The notes beneath the pieces were generated by a model. That model was not told where the DNA came from and ran no database searches. It worked only from the letters and a program-made list of their open reading frames with translations. A program made the translations under genes and the position numbers. This document shows, one piece after another, positions 32,960 through 41,199 of a DNA stretch of 64,000 bases (position 1 is its first letter; every line of letters starts with the position of its first letter). This DNA is from Microbacterium sp. HD4P20 (GTDB lineage Bacteria; Actinomycetota; Actinomycetes; Actinomycetales; Microbacteriaceae), in assembly GCF_019449275.2 (NCBI RefSeq), contig NZ_JAHZQZ020000006.1:124001-188000 (forward strand), given 5' to 3'.

Positions 32960-33550
32960 ATGAAGGATTCCCACGTCGCCGACGACGTCACCCGCGCGGC
33001 CGTCGAGCTCTTCGCCCGTCAGGGCTATGCCAACACCAGCGTGCAGCAGATCGTCGAGGCCGCCGGCGTCACCAAGGGCGCGATGTACCACTACTTCGAG
33101 TCGAAGGACGACCTGCTCTTCGGCATCTACGAGAAGCTGCTCACGCTGCAGAAGGCGCACCTCGACGAGATCATCGCTGCCGGCGGCACGGTCGACGACG
33201 TACTGCGCGCGGTGTGCGTCGACGTGCTCGAGACCTCGATCGACCACATGGAAGAGGGGGCGGTGTTCTTCCGCAGCCTCAACATGCTGTCGGCGCCCCG
33301 CCAGCAGGAGGTCACGCGGCGGCGACGCGCGTACCACGACGAGTTCGCCGAGTTGATCTCGCGCGGCCAGCGCGAGGGCCTCTACCGCACCGACATCCCC
33401 GTCGCGATGCTCGTCGCCCACTTCTTCAGCGACGTGCACTACCTGTCGCACTGGTACTCGCCCGAGGGGCCAGAAGACAAGACGCTCGTCGCCGAGCAGA
33501 TCACCGACCTGTTCCTATCGAGTTTGAGGAGAACGGATGCCGCAGCCTGA
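32960..33550 (+). CDS. TetR-family regulator, candidate master of the shared operator
   Basis: A 196-residue TetR protein. The HTH reads TSVQQIVEAAGVTKGAMYHY, followed by FESKDDLLFGIYEKLL. The C-terminal ligand domain is of the acyl-CoA-regulator type (TetR_C, KstR2/FadR-like by style). It is cotranscribed with the SDR and the quinone oxidoreductase, and its operon promoter carries operator site 1, so it is the best candidate to recognise all four sites. I prefer ATG 32960; an in-frame GTG at 32945 would add five residues. Likely ligands are CoA thioesters of the pathway. Confidence 0.85.
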   Translation: MKDSHVADDVTRAAVELFARQGYANTSVQQIVEAAGVTKGAMYHYFESKDDLLFGIYEKLLTLQKAHLDEIIAAGGTVDDVLRAVCVDVLETSIDHMEEGAVFFRSLNMLSAPRQQEVTRRRRAYHDEFAELISRGQREGLYRTDIPVAMLVAHFFSDVHYLSHWYSPEGPEDKTLVAEQITDLFLSSLRRTDAAA

Positions 33551-34589
33551 CGCCACCGCCGATGCCCGCGCCGCCGCGGGGTCGGCGGTGACCGCGATTC
33601 CCGCCGAGATGCGCGCGTGGCGAGTGACGCGCCTGGCCGAACCCGCCGAGGCGCTGTCGCTCGACGTCGTGCCGGTGCCGACGCCGGGGCCCGACGAAGT
33701 GCTCGTGCGGGTGGCATCCGTCGCGGCCAACTTTCCCGACGTGCTGCTGTGCCGCGGCGAATACCAGGTCAAGCCCGAGCTGCCGTTCAGCCCGGGGATC
33801 GAACTCGTGGGCACCGTCGTGGCTGCCGGCGCGGACGTCTCGCGCGTGGCCGTGGGCGACCGCGTGGTCGGGTCGAAGATCGGGGTGCTGGCGGAGTATG
33901 CCGTGCTGCCGGCATCCGATGTCTGGATCGCGCCGCGCGCGCTCTCGGACGCGGAAGCGGCCGGCCTCACCGTCGCTTACCAGACCGCGTGGTTCGGGCT
34001 GCACCGCCGTGCGGCGCTGCAGGCGGGGGAATGGCTGCTCGTGCATGCCGCCGCGGGCGGCGTGGGACTCGCGGCCGTGCAGCTCGGAGCGGCTTCAGGG
34101 GCGCGCGTGATCGGCGTCGTGGGCTCGGAGGCCAAGGCGGCCGTCGCGCGGGACGCCGGCGCCGAGGTGGTGCTGGTGCGCGGCGCCGACGACCTCGTCG
34201 CCGGCGTCAAGACCGCGACGGGTGGGCACGGCGCCGACGTCGTGTTCGACCCGGTCGGAGGCGCGGCGTTCGAGGCCTCGACGAAGTGCATCGCGTTCGA
34301 GGGGCGCATCATCGTCGTCGGATTCGCCGGCGGTCAGATCCAGGCGCTGCCGGCCGGCCACGTGCTGGTCAAGAACTACTCCGTGGTGGGCCTGCACTGG
34401 GGTCTCTATCCCCGCGTGCGGCCCGACCTCATCGATGACGCCCGCGCCGAACTCACACGGCTCGCTGACGACGGCGTCGTGCGGCCCGTCGTGGATCGCG
34501 TCGTGCCGTTCGCACAGGCGCCCGAGGCGCTGACCGCGCTGGCGGGCGGCTCGACCGTCGGCCGTGTCGTGATCGCGGTGGTGCCGTGA
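33537..34589 (+). CDS. NADPH:quinone oxidoreductase family (zinc-independent MDR)
   Basis: A 350-residue medium-chain reductase. The GroES-like half contains AANFPDVLLCRGEYQVKPEL and FSPGIELVGTV. The Rossmann half has LLVHAAAGGVGLAAVQLG as the NADPH loop. No zinc-binding Cys set is present, so it belongs to the quinone oxidoreductase/enoyl reductase branch. It could reduce an enoyl-CoA or enone intermediate. ATG 33537 has GAGGAGAACGG upstream and overlaps the TetR gene by 14 bp. Confidence 0.9.
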   Translation: MPQPDATADARAAAGSAVTAIPAEMRAWRVTRLAEPAEALSLDVVPVPTPGPDEVLVRVASVAANFPDVLLCRGEYQVKPELPFSPGIELVGTVVAAGADVSRVAVGDRVVGSKIGVLAEYAVLPASDVWIAPRALSDAEAAGLTVAYQTAWFGLHRRAALQAGEWLLVHAAAGGVGLAAVQLGAASGARVIGVVGSEAKAAVARDAGAEVVLVRGADDLVAGVKTATGGHGADVVFDPVGGAAFEASTKCIAFEGRIIVVGFAGGQIQALPAGHVLVKNYSVVGLHWGLYPRVRPDLIDDARAELTRLADDGVVRPVVDRVVPFAQAPEALTALAGGSTVGRVVIAVVP

Positions 34590-34610
34590 GCCCGGGCCGG
34601 CCCACCCCTC

Positions 34611-34694
34611 GTCGAGTACGTATGTTCCCGTCGAGGACGCACGTTGTTTGCCTCGACGACGTGCGGGTTCGGCGAGGACGTGCGGTCTCGACGA
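34611..34694. repeat. ACGT-core repeat cluster (family D, copy 1)
   Basis: Four degenerate units of about 20 bp begin GTCGAG, GTCGAG, TCGACG and GCGAGG and contain ACGTATG, ACGCACGTT, ACGTGCG and ACGTGCG. CGCACGT and ACGTGCG form an internal inverted repeat. The units resemble those at 52194-52274. It lies between the quinone oxidoreductase and the next SDR gene. Confidence 0.55.
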
Positions 34695-34728
34695 TCGGCG
34701 CGGGCGCGGGCGCGGGAGCGTCTTACGC

Positions 34729-35490
34729 ATGAGCGGCGTCAGCTTCGACCTCGACGGGAGGGTCTCGCTCGTCACCGGCGGCGCGCGGGGCATCGGCGCG
34801 GCAACCGTGCGCGCCCTGCACGCCGCGGGCGGCCGGGTGGTCGTCGCCGACGTCAGCGACGACCGCGGCCGCAAGCTCGCGGCCGAACTCGGAGACCGCG
34901 TGCGTTTCGAGCCCCTCGACGTCACAGACGAGAAGCAGTGGGATGCTGTCATCTCGTCGACGCTCGACAGTTTCGGCTCGCTCGATGTGCTCGTCAACAA
35001 CGCGGGTATCGCGAATGCCGCGCCGATCGAGCACCTGACGACAGCGAAGTGGGACGCGGTGATCGGCGTGAATCTCACCGGCGTCTTCTTCGGCTGCCGC
35101 GCGGTGGTGCCCGTGATGAAGGCCCAGTTCGCGCGATCCGGGCGCGGTGGCTCGATCGTCAATCTCTCTTCGGTCGACGGCATGCGCGGGAGCGCGGGCG
35201 TCCATGCCTACACGGCGTCGAAGTGGGGTGTGCGGGGATTGACCAAGTCCCTCGCGGTCGAGCTCGGGCCGGCCGGCATCCGCGTCAATTCCGTCCATCC
35301 GGGCTTCGTGCGCACGCCGATGACGGCGCGCATCGACCCCGAGCATCTCGACATCCCCCTCGGCCGCAGCGGCACGCCCGACGACATCGCCGGCGCGATC
35401 GTGTTCCTCGCATCCGACGCCTCGGCGTGGACGAGCGGCGCCGAGTTCGTGGTCGACGGCGGCATGATCGCCGGCATCCCGCACAAGTAG
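34729..35490 (+). CDS. short-chain dehydrogenase, FabG/3-hydroxyacyl type
   Basis: A 253-residue SDR with GGARGIG cofactor loop (17-23), NNAG (90-93), and Ser148, Tyr161 and Lys165 as catalytic residues (YTASK). PGFVRTPMTARI and SGAEFVVDGGM match 3-alpha/20-beta-hydroxysteroid and 3-hydroxyacyl-CoA dehydrogenase-like members. It should oxidise a hydroxy intermediate with NAD(P). I place the start at 34729; the longer frame upstream runs through family D repeats. It is flanked by repeat clusters on both sides and has no overlapping partner. Confidence 0.88.
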   Translation: MSGVSFDLDGRVSLVTGGARGIGAATVRALHAAGGRVVVADVSDDRGRKLAAELGDRVRFEPLDVTDEKQWDAVISSTLDSFGSLDVLVNNAGIANAAPIEHLTTAKWDAVIGVNLTGVFFGCRAVVPVMKAQFARSGRGGSIVNLSSVDGMRGSAGVHAYTASKWGVRGLTKSLAVELGPAGIRVNSVHPGFVRTPMTARIDPEHLDIPLGRSGTPDDIAGAIVFLASDASAWTSGAEFVVDGGMIAGIPHK

Positions 35491-35544
35491 CCCTCCGCCC
35501 CGCCTGCGCCCGCACGCCCGCGCCGCCTCGCGCGCGCACCCCGT

Positions 35545-35795
35545 TGCCGAGCATGTGGGTCTCTCGCCGAGCATGTGGGTCTCTCGCCGAGCATGTGGGT
35601 CTCTCGCCGAGCATGTGGGTCTCTCGCCGAGCATGTGTTCTCACCGAGCATGTGGGTCTCTCGCCGAGCATGTGGGTCTCTCACCGAGCATGTGGGTTTC
35701 TCACCGAGCATGTGTGTTTCTCACCGAGCATGTGGGTCTCTCACCGAGCATGTGGGTTTCTCACCGAGCATGTGTGTTTCTCACCGAGCATGTCT
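35545..35795 (+). repeat. 20-bp tandem array 1, left (direct) arm, 13 units
   Basis: Thirteen copies of CCGAGCATGTGGGTYTCTCR start at 35547, 35567, 35587, 35607, 35627, 35644, 35664, 35684, 35704, 35724, 35744, 35764 and 35784. The period is exactly 20 bp except for one 17-bp unit. All carry the core GAGCATG. There are no spacers, so it is not CRISPR. Because 20 is not a multiple of 3, the open frames it contains are artefacts of composition. Confidence 0.95.
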
Positions 35796-35990
35796 GACAT
35801 GGTCGGCGCGGAACCGACATGGTCGGCGCGGAACCGACATGGTCGGCGTGAGAGGGACATGGTGGGCGCGAAACCGACATGGTCGGCGCGAGAGGGACAT
35901 GGTGGGCGCGGAACCGACATGGTCGGCGTGAGAGGGACATGGTGGGCGCGGAACCGACATGGTCGGCGCGAGAGGGACATGGTCGGGAAG
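35796..35990 (-). repeat. 20-bp tandem array 1, right (inverted) arm, 10 units
   Basis: Ten exact 20-bp units start GACATGGTSGG at 35796, 35816 and so on to 35976. On the minus strand they read CCGACCATGTCGGTTCCGCG, so this arm is the inverse of the left arm but with core GACCATG instead of GAGCATG. Units mostly alternate between a GAACC type and an AGAGG type, giving a 40-bp higher-order period. The array ends 22 bp before the TetR operator at 36012. Confidence 0.95.
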
Positions 35991-36011
35991 AGAAAGGCGG
36001 GGTGCAACGGG

Positions 36012-36044
36012 AACATACCGCCCGGTCGGTTTCTCGTGTACAGT
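36012..36044 (+). promoter_or_regulatory. shared TetR-type operator, site 2, with promoter of the importer operon
   Basis: ACATACCGCCCGGTCGGTTT matches the other three sites. TACAGT at 36039-36044 is a reasonable -10, which puts the operator over the -35 and spacer. Transcription from here would read the five-gene importer operon starting at 36072, so the importer is probably repressed until the pathway ligand appears. Confidence 0.7.
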
Positions 36045-36071
36045 GAGGGCACCCGACACGAAGAGGTGCCG

Positions 36072-36805
36072 ATGACCGCAACGACCGCGACCCATGAGGG
36101 TGCTCCCGCACGCCTCGAGGTCACCGACCTGAGCGTCGCCTTCGGCGGCCTCACCGCCGTCGATCGCGTTTCGTTCGACGTGCGGCCCGGCGAGATCGTG
36201 GCCCTCATCGGACCCAACGGCGCCGGCAAGACCACGGTGTTCAACGCCGTGTGCGGGCTGGTGCGCAGGCGCGGTGGGATCGCGATCGACGGGGCACCCG
36301 CCCCCCGGCGAACCGCCGCTCTGACGGGGCGCGGAGTCTCGCGCACGCTGCAGGGGCTCGGCCTCTTCGCTGGGCTCACGGTGCGTGAGAACGTCGCGGT
36401 GCCGGTGACCGGCCGGCGGGATGCGGCTGCCCTCGTCGAGGCCCGGCTCGACGCGCTCAACCTCGCGGCCCTGGCCGACCGTCCGGTCGCAGCCCTGCCC
36501 TACCCCGACCGCAAACGCGTCGCGCTGGCCCGCGCGCTCGTCACCGAGCCCCGCTTGCTGCTGCTGGACGAACCCGCCGGAGGGCTCGGCGCCGACGACA
36601 TCGCCGGTCTGGGCTCCATCATCCGCGGCGTCGCGGCGACCGGCTGCGCGGTGCTCCTCGTCGAGCACCACGTGGACTTCGTCATGGGTCTGGCCGACCG
36701 CATCGTCGTCCTCGACTTCGGACGCGTGATCGCGCGCGGCACGCCGGCCGACGTTCGCACCGACCCGCGCGTCGAAGAGGCCTACCTCGGCGTGAAGGCG
36801 ACCGC

Positions 36806-36809
<4 letters not shown>
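36072..36809 (+). CDS. ABC transporter ATPase, LivG type
   Basis: A 245-residue ATPase of branched-chain-amino-acid-type importers. Walker A is GPNGAGKT, the Q-loop lies in SRTLQGLGLFAGLTVREN, and Walker B is LLLLDEPAGGL. The signature motif is degenerate: LPYPDRKRVALARAL replaces the normal LSGGQ form. The ATG at 36072 is preceded by GAGGTG. An open frame continues upstream through the repeat array but is not coding. First of five tightly packed genes (ATP, ATP, permease, permease, binding protein). The import substrate is probably a carboxylic acid rather than an amino acid, given the catabolic neighbours. Confidence 0.9.
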
Positions 36810-37557
<748 letters not shown>

Positions 37558-37558
<1 letters not shown>

Positions 37559-38436
37559 TGGACCGACTCCTCTTCCTCTTCGCCACCGGCCTCGCGCGCG
37601 GCGCGGTGTTCGCGCTGTTCGCGCTGTCGCTCGTGCTGATCTGGCGGGCGGCCCGCATCGTGAACTTCGCTCAGGGCGCGATGGCGCTGGTCGCGACCTA
37701 TGTCGCGTTCGCCGTCACGGGATTCACCGGCTCGTACTGGGCCGGCCTGGCGGCGGGCCTCCTCGCCGGTGCGGCGATCGGCGTCGGCGTCGAGCGGGGC
37801 GTCATGCGGTTCGCGCCCCACAGCAGCCCGCTGTCGGGCGTCATCGTGGCGATCGGAATAGTGATGGTGCTGCAGTCGCTGCTCGGCATCCTGTTCGGCG
37901 CGCAGTACCGTCCCATGCGCGCACCGTTCGACGACAGCCCGATCGTCGTCGGCGGCGTGCCGCTGCTCTCGCCGTACGACCTGTTCGTGCTGGTCGTCGC
38001 ACTCGTGGTGATGGCAGGTCTCGCGCTGCTGTTCACCCGCACGTCGCTCGGCCTGCAGCTGCGCGCCTCGGCGTTCGCCCCCGAGGTGTCACGCGTGCTC
38101 GGTGTGCGGGTGAACCGCATGGTGACGATCGGATGGATGCTGTCGGCCGCAGTCGCCGCGCTGCCCGCGATGCTGCTCGTGCCGACCGAACTCGGCCTCA
38201 ATCCTCACGCGACCGACATGCTCTTCGTCTACGCGTTCGCTGTCGCAGTCGTGGGCGGGCTGGACTCGCCGGTCGGCGCGCTGCTGGGCGGCCTGGTCGT
38301 AGGCGTCGCGATGACGCTCGTCACGGGGTACCTCGGTGCGACCGTCGCGCCGATCGGCGTACTCGTGCTGCTGGTCGCGGTGCTGCTGATCCGGCCAGGG
38401 GGCGTCTTCTCGATGCGAGAGGCGCGGACGGCATGA
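37558..38436 (+). CDS. branched-chain-type ABC permease, LivH type
   Basis: A 292-residue inner-membrane permease with about eight spans. RIVNFAQGAMALVATYVAF is the LivH N-terminal signature, and AVAVVGGLDSPVGALLGGLV and the ending LIRPGGVFSMRE are typical of the family. The ATG overlaps the preceding stop and the end overlaps the LivM start (ATGA). It pairs with the next protein to form the channel. Confidence 0.92.
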
Positions 38437-39728
38437 CCCGGCTGCTTCCGCGACTGCGCGGCATCCCTCGCACCGTCATCTTCGGCGCGGCACTCACGGT
38501 GCTCGCTCTGGGCGGCACATTCCTGCTCGACCCCTACCGCAACTTCCAGCTCGCGACGGTGGCGGCGTACTTCTGCGCCGCGGCGGGGCTCACGATCCTC
38601 ATCGGCCACAGCGGGCAGCTCTCGCTCGGCCATGCCGCGCTGATGGCCGCCGGCGGCTATGGCTACGCACTCACCGCGAACGCGATGACGGATGCCGGGA
38701 TCGACGGCATTCCTCGCTTCCTGGTGGGGATGCTCGGTGCGGTCGTCGTCTCGGGGGCGCTCGGGTGGCTGCTCGGACTCGCAGCGGCGAGGCTCCGCGG
38801 TCCGTACCTCGCCGGCGTCACGCTCGCCCTGGTCATCGCCGTCCCCGCGGTGGCCGCGGTGTTCTCCGGCGTGCTGCGCGGTGACCAAGGGCTGCAGATC
38901 GCGTACGAGGGTGTGCCTCCGCTGTTCGAGCGGCTCATCGCCGTCGAGCAGTGGCAGGCGTGGGTGGCGATCCTCGTCGCGGGGGTGGTCGTGACGGCTC
39001 TCGCCGCGTTCTCTCGTGGCCGGCTCGGCCTGCGGATGCGCGCCGTGCGCGACGACGAGACGGCGGCACGGCTGAACGGCGTGCGCGCCGGACGCGTGAA
39101 AGTCACCGCGTTCGGCGTCAGCTCGATCGCCGCCGGCGCCGGGGGAGCGGTGCTCTGCTTCGTCACCCAGTCGGTGAGCCCGGGGGCCTACACGCTCGCG
39201 TTCTCGCTGCTGCTCGTGGTCGCCGTGGTGCTCGGCGGGCTCGGCAGCATCGGCGGCGCCGCGATCGGCTCGGCGCTCATCGTGCTGCTGCCGTGGCTGC
39301 TGTCGACCGGGATCTCGGCGATCCCGCTGCCCGCCGAGGTCGAGCAGCGCCTGTCGGGCAACCTCTCGGTGCTCGTCTTCGGCGCGCTGCTCATCGTCGT
39401 CATGCTCGCCAGGCCGGGAGGGCTCGCGAGCATGCGGCGCCCTCGCGGACCCCGGGTGCGCCGCGGCCCGTCGGCCTCGGGGCCGAGCACGCCCGCTTCC
39501 GCGGGCGGCGCGGGCGCCGCGGGCGCCGCGAACACCGCGGATGCCGCGAACACTCCGGGTGCCGCGAACACTCCGGGTGCCGCGAACACTCCGGGTGCCG
39601 CGAACACCGCGGGCGCCGCGCCGCTCGCCGCAACCCCGCGACTCGACGAATCGACGCCGCCGGCCGCGCCGCGGCATCCGGAATCCGTCCTGACCCCCGC
39701 ATCACCCCCACCACAGAGAAAGAGGTGA
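38433..39728 (+). CDS. branched-chain-type ABC permease, LivM type, with repeat tail
   Basis: A 431-residue permease. IGHSGQLSLGHAALMAAGGY and RLRGPYLAGVTLAL are LivM motifs, RAVRDDETAARLNGV is the cytoplasmic coupling region, and the core ends near MLARPGGLASMRR. The last 100 residues are an extra, disordered tail containing five GAANTP-type hexapeptides encoded by an 18-bp tandem repeat (39525-39614). LivM proteins normally stop soon after the RPGG motif, so the tail is unusual. The binding-protein gene starts 2 bp after the stop. Confidence 0.9.
   Translation: MTRLLPRLRGIPRTVIFGAALTVLALGGTFLLDPYRNFQLATVAAYFCAAAGLTILIGHSGQLSLGHAALMAAGGYGYALTANAMTDAGIDGIPRFLVGMLGAVVVSGALGWLLGLAAARLRGPYLAGVTLALVIAVPAVAAVFSGVLRGDQGLQIAYEGVPPLFERLIAVEQWQAWVAILVAGVVVTALAAFSRGRLGLRMRAVRDDETAARLNGVRAGRVKVTAFGVSSIAAGAGGAVLCFVTQSVSPGAYTLAFSLLLVVAVVLGGLGSIGGAAIGSALIVLLPWLLSTGISAIPLPAEVEQRLSGNLSVLVFGALLIVVMLARPGGLASMRRPRGPRVRRGPSASGPSTPASAGGAGAAGAANTADAANTPGAANTPGAANTPGAANTAGAAPLAATPRLDESTPPAAPRHPESVLTPASPPPQRKR
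39525..39614 (+). repeat. 18-bp in-frame tandem repeat in the LivM gene, 5 units
   Basis: Five units of GCCGCGAACACYSCGGRY start at 39525, 39543, 39561, 39579 and 39597. The middle three are identical. An 18-bp period keeps the frame and encodes AANTPG-type hexapeptides. Identical neighbouring units indicate recent slippage, so the copy number may vary between strains. Confidence 0.9.
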
Positions 39729-39730
39729 CC

Positions 39731-41017
39731 ATGTCACAGCACTCCTTCGCACGCCGCGTGGCGGCGATGGCCGGCGCATCCGCCGTCCTCGTCGCTCTCG
39801 CCGGATGCAGCACGCCCGCCGCGACCGGCGACCCGGCCGAGGCCGCCCCCGGTGTCAGCGACGACACCGTGACCATCGGCGCGCACACGCCGCTGACCGG
39901 ACCCGCCGCCGCCGGCTACTCGTCGATCTCGGCCGCCGCCACGGCATACTTCGACTACCTCAACGAGCAGGGCGGTGTGCACGGCCGCTCCATCGAGTAC
40001 CTCGTGAAGGATGACGGGTACAACCCGGCCACCACGCAGACGGTCGTGCGCGAGCTCGTGCAGGAGGACGAGGTCTTCGCGATCGTGAACGGGCTCGGCA
40101 CCCCGACCCACACCGCCGTGCTCGACTACCTCAACCAGAACGAGGTGCCCGACCTGTTCGTCGCCTCCGGGTCGACGAGCTGGAACCAGCCGGAGAAGTA
40201 CCCCTTCACGTTCGGGTTCAACGCCGACTACATCGTCGAGGGCGCCGCGCTCGCGCAGTACGCCGCCGACGAGTACCCCGCCAAGAAGGTGTGCCTGCTC
40301 GGCCAGGACGACGACTTCGGCGACGAGATGATCGAGGGTGCTCAGCTCGCGCTCGGTGACGACGGACTCACGCACATCGAGCGCTACTCGGTGTCGAACC
40401 AGGACGTCGCGGCCCAGATCGGAGCCCTCAAGGCCGCCGGCTGCGAGATCAACATCCTCGCCACGATCAACGGGTTCACCGCGCTCGCCCTGGGCACCGC
40501 AGCGCAACTGGGCTGGTTCCCGATGTGGTTCTCGTCGTCGTCGGGCGGCGACTACCCGACGCTGGTCGGATACCTCGGCGAGGACGTCGGACCCAAGCTG
40601 CTGCAAGGCTTCGTCGGCGCCAACTACCTGCCGGCGCTCGGCGGTGACTCCGAGTGGGTCACGCTGTTCCAGCAGGTCAACGACGAGTACAACGACGGTG
40701 CGCCGTTCGACGGCAACACCATCTACGGCATGAGCGTCGCCTACCTGTTCGCCGAGGCGCTCGAGGCGGCGGGCGAGAACCCGACGCGCGCCTCGCTGAT
40801 CGGCGCGGTGACCTCCGGAGATCTGGCGGGCACCGGCATCCTGCCGCTGTCCTTCAGCGAAGACAGCCACGCCGCCTATCTCGGGGTGGGTATCACGGCG
40901 GTGGACCAGGGCGTGCAGGACTACGTCGGCGCCACCTACGCCGTCGAGGGCGGGTCGGTGACCGCGGTCGAGCAGGCGCCGGTGGCGCTCTCGGGCGAGG
41001 GAGTGCCCGGCTCCTGA
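39731..41017 (+). CDS. branched-chain-type ABC substrate-binding lipoprotein
   Basis: A 428-residue type-I periplasmic-binding-fold lipoprotein. The signal peptide ends in the lipobox ALAGC (Cys26). Mature segments include VTIGAHTPLTGPAAAGYSSI and IEYLVKDDGYNPATTQTVVR, typical of LivK/aromatic-acid binding proteins. GGDYPTLVGYLGEDVG lies by the predicted ligand cleft. It captures the substrate outside the membrane for the LivHMGF complex. It is the last gene of the operon; a hairpin about 90 bp downstream may end the message. Confidence 0.92.
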   Translation: MSQHSFARRVAAMAGASAVLVALAGCSTPAATGDPAEAAPGVSDDTVTIGAHTPLTGPAAAGYSSISAAATAYFDYLNEQGGVHGRSIEYLVKDDGYNPATTQTVVRELVQEDEVFAIVNGLGTPTHTAVLDYLNQNEVPDLFVASGSTSWNQPEKYPFTFGFNADYIVEGAALAQYAADEYPAKKVCLLGQDDDFGDEMIEGAQLALGDDGLTHIERYSVSNQDVAAQIGALKAAGCEINILATINGFTALALGTAAQLGWFPMWFSSSSGGDYPTLVGYLGEDVGPKLLQGFVGANYLPALGGDSEWVTLFQQVNDEYNDGAPFDGNTIYGMSVAYLFAEALEAAGENPTRASLIGAVTSGDLAGTGILPLSFSEDSHAAYLGVGITAVDQGVQDYVGATYAVEGGSVTAVEQAPVALSGEGVPGS

Positions 41018-41062
41018 CCAGGACTCCAGGTTCCGGCGCCTCTCGGCGCTCTTCTCGGGGGT

Positions 41063-41102
41063 CGCAACACGCGGGATCGCGAACGGGATCCCGCGTGTTG
41101 CG
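41063..41102. repeat. hairpin repeat family C, copy 1
   Basis: CGCAACACGCGGGATC (41063-41078) is perfectly inverted at 41087-41102 with an 8-nt loop. Two further copies, with GACACGCGG in the left arm and one mismatch, are at 45401 and 45495. GGGGGTCGC precedes and CACC follows the stem in all three copies. Confidence 0.85.
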
Positions 41103-41109
41103 CCACCTG

Positions 41110-41143
41110 AAGCCCGAGGCCCGGAGCCCGTGGGCTCGGGCTT
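41110..41143 (+). terminator. hairpin after the importer operon
   Basis: AAGCCCGAG and CTCGGGCTT form a 9-bp stem that can extend by CCC/GGG with one bulge, followed by TTGCC. Together with the family C hairpin just upstream, it probably ends the importer transcript. The absence of a T-run keeps confidence moderate. Confidence 0.45.
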
Positions 41144-41199
41144 TGCCCCCGCCGTCGATAGGGTCGGGACGACGCGGCGGGTGCCGGGAGGGGAGCGCG

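Noticed and set aside
35555..35931. Open frames of 80-118 codons through the 20-bp array, with WVS/RAC/SPSM-type peptide repeats
   Set aside because: The 20-bp period shifts the frame every unit and all frames stay open because the units lack stops. There is no ribosome site and no conserved protein. They are artefacts of the repeat.
35545..35990. CRISPR array
   Set aside because: Units are directly adjacent with no unique spacers, the arms are inverted relative to each other, and no cas gene is present.
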